From Acinetobacter brisouii CIP 110357 (GTDB taxonomy: Bacteria > Pseudomonadota > Gammaproteobacteria > Pseudomonadales > Moraxellaceae): a stretch of DNA of 64,000 nucleotides. The notes beneath the pieces are model-generated. The model was not told the DNA's origin. It did not search any database and saw nothing but the letters and a program-made list of their open reading frames with translations. The position numbers were made by a program, and so were the translations under genes. The stretch spans positions 1,458,971 through 1,522,970 of the forward strand of contig NZ_KI530762.1 in assembly GCF_000488275.1 (NCBI RefSeq), written 5' to 3'. Of this stretch, positions 51,434 to 59,790 are shown in pieces. The first letter of the stretch is position 1; each line of letters opens with the position of its first letter.

Positions 51434-51976
51434 ATGGATATAGATTTATATAAATCAGTTGTTGCTTTTGTTCGAAAAACCAATAAGGCAAGCATATCCC
51501 ATATTCAGCGTAACTTTTATTTAGGTTATGCCAGAGCATCAGAAATCATGGATAAACTTGAGAGTGAATATGTTGTTAGCCGCATGTCTGCAAGTGGTCG
51601 TCGCGATGTTTATCCTGAAATTGTTGCCAACTTGAATGCCGAAATTGACGATCTGAAGGTGAAGCTCGCAAAACTGGACCGAGATGCTGATCAACTGCTT
51701 ACTGAACGTGACGAAATGCAAGAATTTGCAGAGAAGCTAAAAGATCGTTTGCAGGAAGTATTTAATCAAGATTTTGGCGACCATTCAAATGCAAACTGCC
51801 CTTTCACTAATGCACTTGAATATGATGATTCAGGTTTTGTTTTGGTGCCGAAAGAGCCGACTGGAAAAATGATATCCGCTGGATATGAGAGCAAAGAGCA
51901 TGTTAATAATTTAATTGTAAATTACAAAGCCATGATCGAAGCAGCACAGGGAGAAGGTCATGACAACATTGAATGA
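51434..51976 (+). CDS. FtsK-gamma-domain protein with coiled coil, 180 aa
   Basis: Start at the ATG 51434 (GGGG eight bases upstream); the TTG six bases earlier is unlikely. Residues 1-60 (LYKSVVAFVRKTNKASISHIQRNFYLGYARASEIMDKLE) match the winged-helix gamma domain of FtsK. That domain reads KOPS sequences and activates XerD. The rest is a coiled coil (about 75-112) and a variable tail. No motor domain is present, so this is a free-standing gamma domain in a phage early operon. It could read polar host sequences, XerCD/dif or phage DNA; function unproven. Confidence 0.75.
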   Translation: MDIDLYKSVVAFVRKTNKASISHIQRNFYLGYARASEIMDKLESEYVVSRMSASGRRDVYPEIVANLNAEIDDLKVKLAKLDRDADQLLTERDEMQEFAEKLKDRLQEVFNQDFGDHSNANCPFTNALEYDDSGFVLVPKEPTGKMISAGYESKEHVNNLIVNYKAMIEAAQGEGHDNIE

Positions 51977-52379
51977 TTTTATTTCCAAGTTCCCCAAAGT
52001 GACAAAAAAGCAGATGTACGGAAGCCAAAAGCGCTTATTTAAATTCCGTCGTCGCTTGAAAAAATGGGTAAAACGCTCAGGTTGTTATGTTGTTTCAAGT
52101 GGCAATACCAAATGCCTTGAGTGCGGAAAGATTGAATACATGCATCGTTTTGGCTGTAAGTGCATGGAAATTGGAAAACCCCATAAAGGCGTGGTCTATG
52201 GTGCGGCACTCAACACTGGCGCTATTGGTGGGAAAAGTAAGTTTGACCCGATAATCAGTGAAAGTGATTTTATTTCTTATAGAGACATTTACCAGCGCAT
52301 CAAAAGTGGTGATCGATTCATTGATTTAAGTTTAAGAAAAGAATTGAACGAAAGTCACTTTAAAGGAGCAACCCAATGA
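51960..52379 (+). CDS. hypothetical early protein with cysteine cluster, 139 aa
   Basis: Basic N-terminus (KLFKFRRRLKKWVKRSG) followed by CLECGK and RFGCKCME, a possible zinc site, and a C-terminal helix region. Overlaps the previous gene by 17 bases. Probable nucleic-acid-binding protein; not recognised. Confidence 0.6.
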   Translation: MTTLNDFISKFPKVTKKQMYGSQKRLFKFRRRLKKWVKRSGCYVVSSGNTKCLECGKIEYMHRFGCKCMEIGKPHKGVVYGAALNTGAIGGKSKFDPIISESDFISYRDIYQRIKSGDRFIDLSLRKELNESHFKGATQ

Positions 52380-52453
52380 CTGACTTCTGCGTAACGTGCC
52401 AAGGTTTTACCGTAAGAATTGATGGGTATTGTCAATATTGTGGAATGAAGTGA
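52376..52453 (+). CDS. 25-aa zinc-ribbon-like peptide
   Basis: Reads MTDFCVTCQGFTVR... and ends GYCQYCGMK: two CxxC pairs (Cys5/8 and Cys19/22), a minimal zinc ribbon. AAGGAG lies eight bases upstream and its ATG overlaps the previous stop (ATGA). Too short for usual gene callers but well supported by context. Confidence 0.7.
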   Translation: MTDFCVTCQGFTVRIDGYCQYCGMK

Positions 52454-52462
52454 GGTGTGATG

Positions 52463-52747
52463 ATGGGAGTATTTAAATACGCTGTTATTCTTGAATCTGA
52501 CACACCGCCTTCAATTATGCTTGGACAAAATATTGGTGGTGGTATCGTCAAAGAGTTGAAAGAAGTATCTCAAGAATTGGTTACAGCCTCACAGCTTGCA
52601 GTTACTTATAATCTTTCGGTTAATACGATCCGTGATAAGTTGGTCAGTATTAATCAAGGCACCATTGGCAAGGGTTTATATAACCCTCGCCTAGCCCATG
52701 ATCTTCTAATTCAAAAATCAAAAAGAGGCAGACCGAGAGCGAATTAG
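52463..52747 (+). CDS. excisionase-like DNA-binding protein
   Basis: About 94 residues; start at ATG 52463 or 52460. Residues 40-65 (LVTASQLAVTYNLSVNTIRDKL) form a helix-turn-helix, and the C-terminus is basic (KSKRGRPRAN). It is the last gene before, and convergent with, the integrase, sharing two bases of overlapping stop codons. The placement and small size indicate Xis, which directs excision. Confidence 0.7.
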   Translation: MGVFKYAVILESDTPPSIMLGQNIGGGIVKELKEVSQELVTASQLAVTYNLSVNTIRDKLVSINQGTIGKGLYNPRLAHDLLIQKSKRGRPRAN

Positions 52748-53763
52748 CTCTCACTGCCATTGAACATTTCTACTAAATCATGTGCATCTGGATTGTAATA
52801 AGTATTAATCAAAATCCCGATAGTCTTATGCCCTGTTATCTTCGCTAAAACTTCAACTGGCAATTTCCGAACCTTTACCATACGAGTGATTGCTTCATGC
52901 CGTGAATCATGGAAGTTGATCTCCGTTAGATTGGCTTTGGTCTTTGCACGAATCCAAGCTGTAGAGGCAACATTCTTATCGAGTGGAACAAGTTGATCCG
53001 AATCAGATGGTAACAATGATAAAAGGCGCTTTGCCTCTTTGGACAACGGCACGTTTCTACTCTCACCGTTTTTGGTCATCGGCAAGTGAACAAAGGTTTC
53101 CTTTATGTCTTGCTTGCGCATACTCAATATTTCGCCCTGACGCATAGCTGTTTCGAGTGCAAATAAGAATGCCCAAGCGACATATTGTTTTGACGTGATA
53201 GGCGTTGTTACCCCATCCCATTCCAGTGCTTCAAGTAGGGCATCTTGCTGTTCTTGGGTGATGCGCTGATTTCGTGGCTTCTCTTTACTTGGCATTGGTA
53301 CTGTGTGCCAAACATTTGACTCAAGCAAAAATAGCTCTTTCATTGCATAAGTGAAGATTGCTGAAAAGATGGCATGCTCATTTCTCAGCGTTCCGATCTT
53401 GACTTCTTTTTTTCGCTTATTTCGCCACATTACGATATCATTTGGCTTGAAATCGTGAATAGATTTGTCAGCAATATCAGGCGCTATACGATCTAGGTTG
53501 GCAATTTTAACCTTAATTGTTCTACTTGAACGTGTGTGACGACCATGTTCTTGGTAATACTTCTCGCATAACTGGCGGAAAGGAAAAGCGGGTTTAATAC
53601 CCTTCTCAAGTTCTGCTTTACCTGTTTTTAATTCAAGTAGCTTTAAAGCAGCCCATTGCTCACATTCTTTTGCAGTATCCCTGGTAACTGAATATCTTTG
53701 CTTGTCATGGGTCACAGTAATACGCCAACTTGACCCGCGCTGGATTGGTTTTGGTATCTTCAT
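52744..53763 (-). CDS. tyrosine-family integrase
   Basis: 339 residues. N-terminal arm-binding region (RGSSWRITVTHDKQRYS), SAM-like core-binding domain, and the catalytic domain with Arg in ETAMRQGEIL, HDSRHEAITR (H-x-x-R), GHKTIG and the nucleophile in NTYYNPD near the end. Lambda/P22-type integrase encoded at the right end of the prophage, pointing inward. About 200 bp separate its start from the proposed attR. Confidence 0.93.
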   Translation of the reverse strand: MKIPKPIQRGSSWRITVTHDKQRYSVTRDTAKECEQWAALKLLELKTGKAELEKGIKPAFPFRQLCEKYYQEHGRHTRSSRTIKVKIANLDRIAPDIADKSIHDFKPNDIVMWRNKRKKEVKIGTLRNEHAIFSAIFTYAMKELFLLESNVWHTVPMPSKEKPRNQRITQEQQDALLEALEWDGVTTPITSKQYVAWAFLFALETAMRQGEILSMRKQDIKETFVHLPMTKNGESRNVPLSKEAKRLLSLLPSDSDQLVPLDKNVASTAWIRAKTKANLTEINFHDSRHEAITRMVKVRKLPVEVLAKITGHKTIGILINTYYNPDAHDLVEMFNGSES

Positions 53764-53766
53764 TTC

Positions 53767-53788
53767 TTGGTGCAGATTTGGTGCAGAT
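53767..53788. repeat. 11-bp tandem repeat upstream of the integrase
   Basis: TTGGTGCAGAT repeats directly at 53767-53777 and 53778-53788. Tandem short repeats between the int gene and the attachment core are typical arm-type integrase binding sites. Confidence 0.6.
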
Positions 53789-53963
53789 TTATTCTTATAG
53801 TACCGAAAAAATCGGTGAAATGAGGAAAATTATCATATTTTGCGGTTTTTAAAACTGCTTAAAATTGATAGGAAGTAAACAGGAAATTATATAAGATATT
53901 GTTTTTATTATTTAATTTTTAAATTAATTTGGCTTGAAGTGTCATATTCGTTTATTTGTTATC

Positions 53964-53975
53964 TAAAATCATTGT
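53964..53975. other. candidate attR core (12 bp)
   Basis: TAAAATCATTGT, identical to 19806-19817. The rest of the region 53789-54060 shows no gene. Beyond the core, the sequence up to tusD at 54061 should be the host promoter region. Confidence 0.45.
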
Positions 53976-54060
53976 ATAATTACCTATTGTTCATTTTTCA
54001 TGGCTTACCATTACAAGTCCACGCGAGTGCATAGCCATATTCTTTGTAAAGTGATTTGTT

Positions 54061-54429
54061 ATGAGCACCCTAATTCTTGTCACCGCTTCTCCACATTCTG
54101 TTTTGGCTTGGCATGCACTAGGTACAGTGCAAGCACTCCAAGCTAAAAACCAGAGTTTTCGGGTTTTTTTCTATCAGGATGGAGTTATGGTAGCAAACTC
54201 CCTGAACTGGTGTCCTGATGATCAACGCCAACTTACTCAGGAATGGCAAAAACTCGGTATTCGTTTACCTGTTTGTGTCAGTGCGGCGCTGGCTAGGGGC
54301 ATTACCGATCAAGAAAATGCCGAACGCCATCAATTAACACAATTTAACCTCGCATCTGGCTTTGAACTGGTTGGTTTGGGAGAATTCGCCGATGCTGTTC
54401 AAAATACCACCCGTTTAGTTCAATTCTAA
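54061..54429 (+). CDS. tusD: sulfurtransferase TusD (DsrE family)
   Basis: 122 residues. DsrE-like fold; the active-site Cys is in LPVCVSAALARGI, the family position. TusD accepts persulfide sulfur from TusA within the TusBCD complex and passes it via TusE to MnmA. MnmA then 2-thiolates U34 of tRNA-Lys, -Glu and -Gln. First gene of tusDCBE. Its promoter region borders the prophage. Confidence 0.9.
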   Translation: MSTLILVTASPHSVLAWHALGTVQALQAKNQSFRVFFYQDGVMVANSLNWCPDDQRQLTQEWQKLGIRLPVCVSAALARGITDQENAERHQLTQFNLASGFELVGLGEFADAVQNTTRLVQF

Positions 54430-54471
54430 AAGCTTTGCACGTGTGTTTTGTTGTTTTTAAAAGGTAGTTCT

Positions 54472-54822
54472 GTGAAAACTGTTCTTGTTATTTTAACTCA
54501 AGCCAATCTAATGCAAGCGCAAAGCAATGAAAGCTTGTCTGCAACCATGGTACTGGCAACATTTGGCTGTGAGGTTAAAGTCTTGCTGAAAGATGCTGCA
54601 TTAAGCCTCCTCAAAAACGATCTGGCTTTTAACTCGTCGACACATGCCTTCAAACTCGGTTCAAACATGGTAGATAGTTTCGAGTTTTACGACCTCACGC
54701 CAATTTATGTGGAACGCCAGCAACAGCAAAATGCTTTTGTCGAACAAAGTGAACATGAAATTGAGTTTATTGAACTCAATCCAGAATTTCTACAAAATTT
54801 TGAACACGTGCTTTACTGGTAA
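54472..54822 (+). CDS. tusC: sulfur relay protein TusC
   Basis: 116 residues starting at the GTG at 54472 (VKTVLVILTQ), about eight bases after AAAGG. A TTG at 54448 would add eight atypical residues. DsrF-like: SATMVLATFGCEVKVLLKDAAL. It belongs to the non-catalytic DsrE-fold members of the TusBCD hexamer; the later part (VERQQQQNAFVEQSE) is less conserved. Between tusD and tusB on the same strand. Confidence 0.82.
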   Translation: MKTVLVILTQANLMQAQSNESLSATMVLATFGCEVKVLLKDAALSLLKNDLAFNSSTHAFKLGSNMVDSFEFYDLTPIYVERQQQQNAFVEQSEHEIEFIELNPEFLQNFEHVLYW

Positions 54823-54827
54823 ATATC

Positions 54828-55109
54828 ATGTCAAATTCAACACTTTTTTTAATTCAGGGCGATTACAGTAAAGCGGCGTCATTACTCACACAGCTACAAC
54901 AAATGGCCACTCCGCAAGATCAGATTGTCCTCATGGCAGAATCCATTTTACTGTATGCTGAACCTGCTTTAGAGTCTTATACACTCTATATTCTCAAAGC
55001 AGATACCGATGTTTTGCCCGAAGTAAAATCTCTCCCTTTAAACATCATTGATTATTCAGAATTTTCCAATCTATTATTGCAACATACCCGCTGCATCAGT
55101 TTGAAATAA
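54828..55109 (+). CDS. tusB: sulfur relay protein TusB
   Basis: 93 residues, usual size. DsrH-like fold (LFLIQGDYSKAASLLTQL, QDQIVLMAESILLY). Third partner of the TusBCD complex. Five bases after tusC; twelve bases before tusE. Sequence identity to known TusB is low by eye, so context carries most of the assignment. Confidence 0.8.
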   Translation: MSNSTLFLIQGDYSKAASLLTQLQQMATPQDQIVLMAESILLYAEPALESYTLYILKADTDVLPEVKSLPLNIIDYSEFSNLLLQHTRCISLK

Positions 55110-55120
55110 TTGAGAGAGAC

Positions 55121-55432
55121 ATGACTTTAGAACTCGACCAAGATGGTCATTTGCTAGATTATCGAATCTGGAATGAGGATATTGCTCAAGAGCTTGCAAA
55201 CAGTCTAGACATTCAACTCACTGCATGGCATTTTGAAATTTTACATGCAGTTCGCCAATTTTATCAGCAATTTGGGCATTCACCCGCCACTCGCCCTCTG
55301 ATCAAATATTTAATGAAAAGTGTCAGCCCTGAAATTAATAATGCTGTACTACAACAACAATTCAATACAGGTCTGGTCGCTCGCCATCTGAGTCGTCTTG
55401 CTGGTGTTCCCAAACCAGCCAATTGTTTATAA
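55121..55432 (+). CDS. tusE: sulfur carrier TusE (DsrC family)
   Basis: 103 residues. DsrC fold with the flexible C-terminal arm ending GVPKPANCL; the penultimate Cys carries the persulfide. N-terminal DQDGHLLDYRIWNEDIAQELA and the FYQQFGHSPATRPLIKYL helix-turn are conserved. Terminal gene of the operon, followed by a terminator. Confidence 0.92.
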   Translation: MTLELDQDGHLLDYRIWNEDIAQELANSLDIQLTAWHFEILHAVRQFYQQFGHSPATRPLIKYLMKSVSPEINNAVLQQQFNTGLVARHLSRLAGVPKPANCL

Positions 55433-55445
55433 AATTTATCTGCAT

Positions 55446-55472
55446 AAAAAAAGCGCCGAAGCGCTTTTTTTT
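55446..55472. terminator. bidirectional terminator between tusE and ppiD
   Basis: AAAAAAAGCGC-CGAA-GCGCTTTTTTTT: U-tracts on both strands serve both convergent genes. Confidence 0.92.
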
Positions 55473-55475
55473 ATT

Positions 55476-57347
55476 TTATTTGATCTTGGCTTTTGATTTC
55501 AGATATTCAACATAATCTGCAAGCTCCTGCTCACTGCGACTTTGCTGATACCAGTTTTGCAATTGCTGCATTTGTTCTGCACTAATCGCTTTTGCATCCA
55601 TTGGTACAACCTTAGACACAGCAATCACAATCATCTCATTTGGTAAAGTTGTTGTTCCAACTGACCACATCCCTTGTTTTGGCGCTGGCAAAGTGAATGC
55701 AATGTTAGACACTTCTTTCTTCAGGCCTTGGCGTGGGAAGATTCCGGCTTTCTCAAATTTAATGCTTGATGACTGAGCCACTACTTGAGCAGCAGGCTGA
55801 GTTTTAAAACCATTGAATGCTGCTGCCAAGCGTTGTTTAGCGACCGCCTCTGCTTTTTGATCAAGCACTTTTGCACGAATCGCAGCAGTCGCCTGAGCTA
55901 AAGATTGTGTACCAGCAGCATGATAGTTGCGAACTTTAACCCAAACTACACTACCATTTGCCAACTGAATGCTACTCGATGCATTACGATCACCATTTTT
56001 CACATCATCATTAAAGAGTTTAGTTTTAACTGTTGTATCACTTAAGTATGGATCTTTCGTCCAGACCGTTACTGCTTTTGCAGATTGTACTTTGGCAGTT
56101 TTGATTTGTTGGGTCACAACATCTAAAGCATCATTGCTAATGACAGTGTCATTTAATTTATTGACAGCATCACTAAACGCATTGGCTTTTTTGCTTTTCT
56201 CAATATCTGCAACCAATTGTAATTTCACTGCTTCAAGCGATGCAATTTTCGCATTTGGTGTTTTCACTTCAATAATGTGATAACCAAAAGTTGTTTTTAC
56301 TGGTTGTGAAACCTGATTATCCGCCAGAGTAGCCACAGCGCCATCAAACTCTTTTGAGCCTAACGTACCTGCTTTATAACCATCCAGCAAACCACCTTTA
56401 TCTTTTGATGTCGGATCTTCAGAATACTGTTTTGCAGCATCTGCAAATGACATACCCGCTTTAATTTTTGCTTCAATATCATTTGCAAGTTTCAATGCAG
56501 CAGCATCACCACGATTATCATGACTAATTAAAATATGGCGAACGTCTTTTGCCACATTTTTCTTTTGAGTCGCTACATATTTGCTATATGCCTGCTGAAT
56601 TTCTGCATCTGTTGGTGCAGCAGTCGATGTATTCATCATGGCTGGTGTTAACACAACATAGTCAACATCAACACTCGCATTTTGTTTAAAACTGCTTTTA
56701 TGCTTGTTGTAATAGTCTGCAATTTCCTGACTACTTGCAGTTAAACCTTTTTTATACTCATCAAGTTTGACACTTGCCAAATAAATCTCACGCTGCTCAG
56801 TTTGGATTGCTGCCAAGCGCTGAATATCGTTTTTGTCGAGTAATGTATAATTAGAAATCGTTCCTGAAAGCATTTTTAATGCCTGATCTTTACGCAAATT
56901 TGCAATTAACATTTCTTTGGTCATGCCACTGCTACGCAAATAATTACCAAAAGCCTGATCGCTGAATTTACCATTCACTTGAAATTCAGGTACTTGTGAT
57001 AACATTGCAACAAACTGCGCATCGCTCAGATTCAAGCCCATTTTCTGTGCTTGTTGAAGCAATAACTGACGAGCAATTAGGGTATCTAGTGCATTATTAC
57101 GAATCGCATCCATATTGAGTAAAGATGCATCACCTTGAACATATTGCAAATATTGCTGTTGATAAGCTTTCACCAAATCATCAAGATCTTTATTGGTAAT
57201 GTCTTGACCATTTACTGTTTTAGCTACATCGGTTTTTTTCGATCCACTAAAATATCCTTCAATACCTACTAACGCTAAAGGAGTCAGGAATAACACCAGC
57301 AATGCGATGCCCAACCAACCTTTGATCAGTTTACGAAACGATTCCAT
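55476..57347 (-). CDS. ppiD: periplasmic folding factor PpiD (SurA_N/parvulin domains)
   Basis: 623 residues. N-terminal inner-membrane anchor (WLGIALLVLFLTPLALVGI), a SurA_N_3 chaperone region with NGQDITNKDLDDL, and a parvulin domain at about 262-360 (VRHILIS, FADAAKQYSEDPTSKDKGGLLDG, VKTTFGYHIIEV). PpiD sits at the Sec translocon and helps newly exported proteins fold; its parvulin domain is usually inactive. Followed upstream by hup in the same orientation. Confidence 0.92.
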   Translation of the reverse strand: MESFRKLIKGWLGIALLVLFLTPLALVGIEGYFSGSKKTDVAKTVNGQDITNKDLDDLVKAYQQQYLQYVQGDASLLNMDAIRNNALDTLIARQLLLQQAQKMGLNLSDAQFVAMLSQVPEFQVNGKFSDQAFGNYLRSSGMTKEMLIANLRKDQALKMLSGTISNYTLLDKNDIQRLAAIQTEQREIYLASVKLDEYKKGLTASSQEIADYYNKHKSSFKQNASVDVDYVVLTPAMMNTSTAAPTDAEIQQAYSKYVATQKKNVAKDVRHILISHDNRGDAAALKLANDIEAKIKAGMSFADAAKQYSEDPTSKDKGGLLDGYKAGTLGSKEFDGAVATLADNQVSQPVKTTFGYHIIEVKTPNAKIASLEAVKLQLVADIEKSKKANAFSDAVNKLNDTVISNDALDVVTQQIKTAKVQSAKAVTVWTKDPYLSDTTVKTKLFNDDVKNGDRNASSSIQLANGSVVWVKVRNYHAAGTQSLAQATAAIRAKVLDQKAEAVAKQRLAAAFNGFKTQPAAQVVAQSSSIKFEKAGIFPRQGLKKEVSNIAFTLPAPKQGMWSVGTTTLPNEMIVIAVSKVVPMDAKAISAEQMQQLQNWYQQSRSEQELADYVEYLKSKAKIK

Positions 57348-57433
57348 AAGTATTCCAATATTTTATTTGTGTGCGATTTTAACTGAAATCTATAAATGAA
57401 TGAACGGATTTGCCTTGTTTATTTCGCCAATTC

Positions 57434-57460
57434 AATAAAAAACGCGCCTTTAGGCGCGCT
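57434..57460 (-). terminator. terminator of the HU gene
   Basis: Minus strand: AGCGCGCC-TAAA-GGCGCG then TTTTTTATT. Separates hup from ppiD. Confidence 0.92.
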
Positions 57461-57477
57461 TAATTGGCTGTCTTATC

Positions 57478-57750
57478 TTATGCAACAGCGTCTTTCAAGC
57501 CTTTACCTGCTTTAAAGCTAGGTACTTTGCTGGCTTCAATGTGCAATTCTGCACCAGTTTTTGGATTGCGACCTGTACGCGCACTGCGCTCTTTCACGCT
57601 AAATGTACCAAAGCCCACTAAAGTTACTGTGTCACCCGCTTTTAACGCTTCAGAGATAGAAGCAATAGTCGCATCCAATGCTTTTCCTGCATCAGTTTTA
57701 GACAATCCCCCTTTTGTAGCAATCGCATCAATTAATTCTGATTTATTCAT
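57478..57750 (-). CDS. hup: DNA-binding protein HU
   Basis: 90 residues, the exact HU size. [31 protein letters not shown] (the beta-arm) and the C-terminal [14 protein letters not shown] mark HU rather than IHF. Organises the nucleoid, non-specific dimer. Upstream TAAGAGGACGTAATC supplies the ribosome binding site. Confidence 0.96.
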   Translation of the reverse strand: MNKSELIDAIATKGGLSKTDAGKALDATIASISEALKAGDTVTLVGFGTFSVKERSARTGRNPKTGAELHIEASKVPSFKAGKGLKDAVA

Positions 57751-57900
57751 GAAGATTACGTCCTCTTAATTTGGTTGTTAAAGATCCAAGGCTTTCGTAT
57801 ATAACCATACCGCCTTTATAGCAATGCTTGAGGTGAAAAGGCAATACTCATCAAATGCTTTTATAAGATTTTCCCTGCAAAAAACCATGAAAATGCACAT

Positions 57901-58371
57901 TTATTGAGAGCTTTGTGAAAGCTGCTGTCGCAATGCCTGATTTTCTTCAATTAACGTGTCAACTTTACTGTGCAGCGATAGAATCAATTGTTCCAGATGC
58001 TGAATGTCTTTACTGGATGCCAATCCCAAGCGATTCAGTGAGGTGTTAACACTCTGATCCAGTATTTTTTCGACTTTGTCTTTGGTTTCATAAACCGATT
58101 CTAAAGCTTTATCTGTCACTTTAGTCACAGTCTGATCTGCAAAATCCAAAGTCTTGGCTTCAAGTTCTTCTCCCACTTTGACCAGTGAGTCAAAGAATTT
58201 ATTGCCCTCTTCTTCAGCACGTGAAAATGCGCCTAATCCTGCCAACCAAATTTGCTGGGTATATTTGCGAAAATCCAAAGCAGTTTTTTGATTCTGCTTA
58301 TTTTTTTTCACTTGTGGTTCAACTGTCATATCGTCAGATTCATTTTGCTGTTTTATTGTGCTTTTACTCAT
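57901..58371 (-). CDS. phasin-family protein
   Basis: 156 residues from ATG 58371 (MSKSTIKQ) with GGAG five bases upstream. After a charged start, TQQIWLAGLGAFSRAEEEGNKFFDSLVKVGEELE is the PhaF/phasin signature. Then follow a coiled coil (KVTDKALESVYETKDKVEKIL) and a C-terminal leucine-zipper-like helix. Phasins coat polyhydroxyalkanoate granules. No pha synthesis genes are adjacent. Confidence 0.88.
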   Translation of the reverse strand: MSKSTIKQQNESDDMTVEPQVKKNKQNQKTALDFRKYTQQIWLAGLGAFSRAEEEGNKFFDSLVKVGEELEAKTLDFADQTVTKVTDKALESVYETKDKVEKILDQSVNTSLNRLGLASSKDIQHLEQLILSLHSKVDTLIEENQALRQQLSQSSQ

Positions 58372-58552
58372 GCAGCTCCCCCTCTCTTTGTATATCAGCA
58401 ACTGATTTGTGCATAATCACGCTATAATAACAAAGATATGACTTGAACATTTCTCCAAACTGTTCTACAAAACTACTTCATTTTTTCGACCATTTCATCG
58501 TTCGAGGACAATCAATGAAATCTTCAGATTTTCATTGAGGAATTTTGACTTT

Positions 58553-59200
58553 ATGAGTGAATCTCAACAAACACAAGAACAGCCCAAGTTATTGTTGAAC
58601 TTTGGCATGATTGCACTAGAAACTTTTTACAGCTTCATTTTTAAACATGACGATGTAGTGCAATTACATGCAAAAGAATTCATAGACCAACAGCTCACCG
58701 TCAAAGTGAATTGTTATATTCCCTATGTTGACTTTTATGTGCGCTTTACTCGTAAAGGAATTTTGTTCGACATCCAAGCCCCTGACTCACCTGTGGACCT
58801 TGAAATTAGTGGCACTGTCTTTAGTTATGTCCAAACTTTAGTCTTAGGTCATAAAAAAAGTGTGCGTGGAATTCGCATGTATGGGCATGACAGCCTTAAA
58901 GACCCGTTCCGAGATTTACTCACCCAACTCGCACTTCCAAAACTCGCTTCTGACTGGAAAAAATGGTTATTTCGTTCAGAACCTGACAGCGAAGTTGTTG
59001 CCTCAAAGAAACGTATTGCCCCGCTTTTAGAGAAAATTGAATATCAACGTTCTAAAATCAATAGCTTACAAGTTGAAGTTAAACAGTATAAAAACCGTCT
59101 ACGCCATATAGAAAAAAAGCAACATCGCTTAAATAGTTTTTTTATTACGGTAATTGTCATACTTTTATGTACTTTGCTATATAATAGTTGGGCTGGTTAA
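58553..59200 (+). CDS. tail-anchored protein of unknown function, possible SCP2-like domain
   Basis: 215 residues; ATG at 58553 (AGGA 12 bases away; a TTG at 58535 is less likely). The soluble part (about 20-145: MIALETFYSFIFK, KVNCYIPYVDFYVRFTRKGILFDIQ, LEISGTVFSYVQTL, DPFRDLLTQLALPKLASDW) has the beta-then-helix pattern of SCP2/UbiJ-type lipid-binding domains. A coiled coil and a C-terminal hydrophobic anchor (FFITVIVILLCTLLY) follow. UbiJ helps ubiquinone synthesis, but the match is too weak to name it. Confidence 0.55.
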   Translation: MSESQQTQEQPKLLLNFGMIALETFYSFIFKHDDVVQLHAKEFIDQQLTVKVNCYIPYVDFYVRFTRKGILFDIQAPDSPVDLEISGTVFSYVQTLVLGHKKSVRGIRMYGHDSLKDPFRDLLTQLALPKLASDWKKWLFRSEPDSEVVASKKRIAPLLEKIEYQRSKINSLQVEVKQYKNRLRHIEKKQHRLNSFFITVIVILLCTLLYNSWAG

Positions 59201-59253
59201 AACAGTCATTTAACCCGTTTAAATCCCGTCTATCTTATTCCTATCAAAAAAAC

Positions 59254-59300
59254 TTGACTATTTTAGTCAGGATTCATAAAATTTAGACATCTAGTCTAAA
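59254..59300 (+). promoter_or_regulatory. iscR promoter with candidate IscR sites
   Basis: TTGACT (59254-59259), 17 bp, TAAAAT (59277-59282). The -35 region continues ATTTTAGTCAGG, much like the E. coli type-1 IscR box. Directly downstream is a perfect inverted repeat TTTAGAC-atcta-GTCTAAA (59282-59300). Autorepression by [2Fe-2S]-IscR is expected. Confidence 0.75.
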
Positions 59301-59315
59301 CATGTGTATCGAATT

Positions 59316-59789
59316 ATGCGTTTAACCACTCGCGGTCGCTACGCAGTGACTGCTCTACTCGATTTAGCTTTGCAGCCACCTGAACAAACGATCACACTTG
59401 CAGAAATTGCAGCACGCCAAACAATTTCAGTCGCTTATCTCGAGCAGTTATTTGCTAAGCTTAAACGTCATGGTTTAGTTTCTAGCGTTCGTGGTGCAAA
59501 TGGTGGTTACCATTTAGCAAGAAGCGCAAATGAAATTACGATTTTAGAAATTATTGAAGCTGTCAATGAAACAGTAGATGCAACACGTTGTGACCATAAA
59601 GGTAATTGTCAAAATGGCGCAATGTGCTTAACTCACGACTTATGGCAAGATCTTTCTCACCATATCGCCGATTATTTAGCAAAAATTTCTTTGGCTGACC
59701 TCATTTCACGTGACAACGTTCAAACTGTCGCGATTCGCCAAAACACAGCACCTTATGAGTCAGACCTATTATCGGTTACAGGTATTTAA
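59316..59789 (+). CDS. iscR: Fe-S cluster regulator IscR
   Basis: 157 residues. Rrf2 winged helix: [18 protein letters not shown] at the start and [32 protein letters not shown]. The [2Fe-2S] ligands are the three Cys in [19 protein letters not shown]. Starts at 59316; the four extra residues from 59304 are not conserved. Senses Fe-S status and represses the operon when clusters are plentiful. Followed by iscS after one base. Confidence 0.95.
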   Translation: MRLTTRGRYAVTALLDLALQPPEQTITLAEIAARQTISVAYLEQLFAKLKRHGLVSSVRGANGGYHLARSANEITILEIIEAVNETVDATRCDHKGNCQNGAMCLTHDLWQDLSHHIADYLAKISLADLISRDNVQTVAIRQNTAPYESDLLSVTGI

Positions 59790-59790
59790 C

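Larger units (their letters stand above)
19806..53975. mobile_element. P22-like (short-tailed) prophage, about 34.2 kb
   Basis: Between two host regions lies a full set of temperate podovirus functions. These are a tyrosine integrase and excisionase at the right end, a CI/Cro switch, replication, a Q antiterminator, terminase, portal, scaffold, P22-type coat, tail accessory proteins gp4 and gp10, ejection proteins, a head-binding tail spike and a lysis cassette. The length is close to that of small P22-like genomes. All modules look intact with no frameshifts noticed, so induction is plausible. The boundaries are inferred from the first and last phage-like genes and the 12-bp candidate core. 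Confidence 0.93.

Noticed and set aside
54001..54060. Possible tRNA or tmRNA remnant as attB before tusD
   Set aside because: No cloverleaf or tmRNA-like segment could be folded from this sequence.
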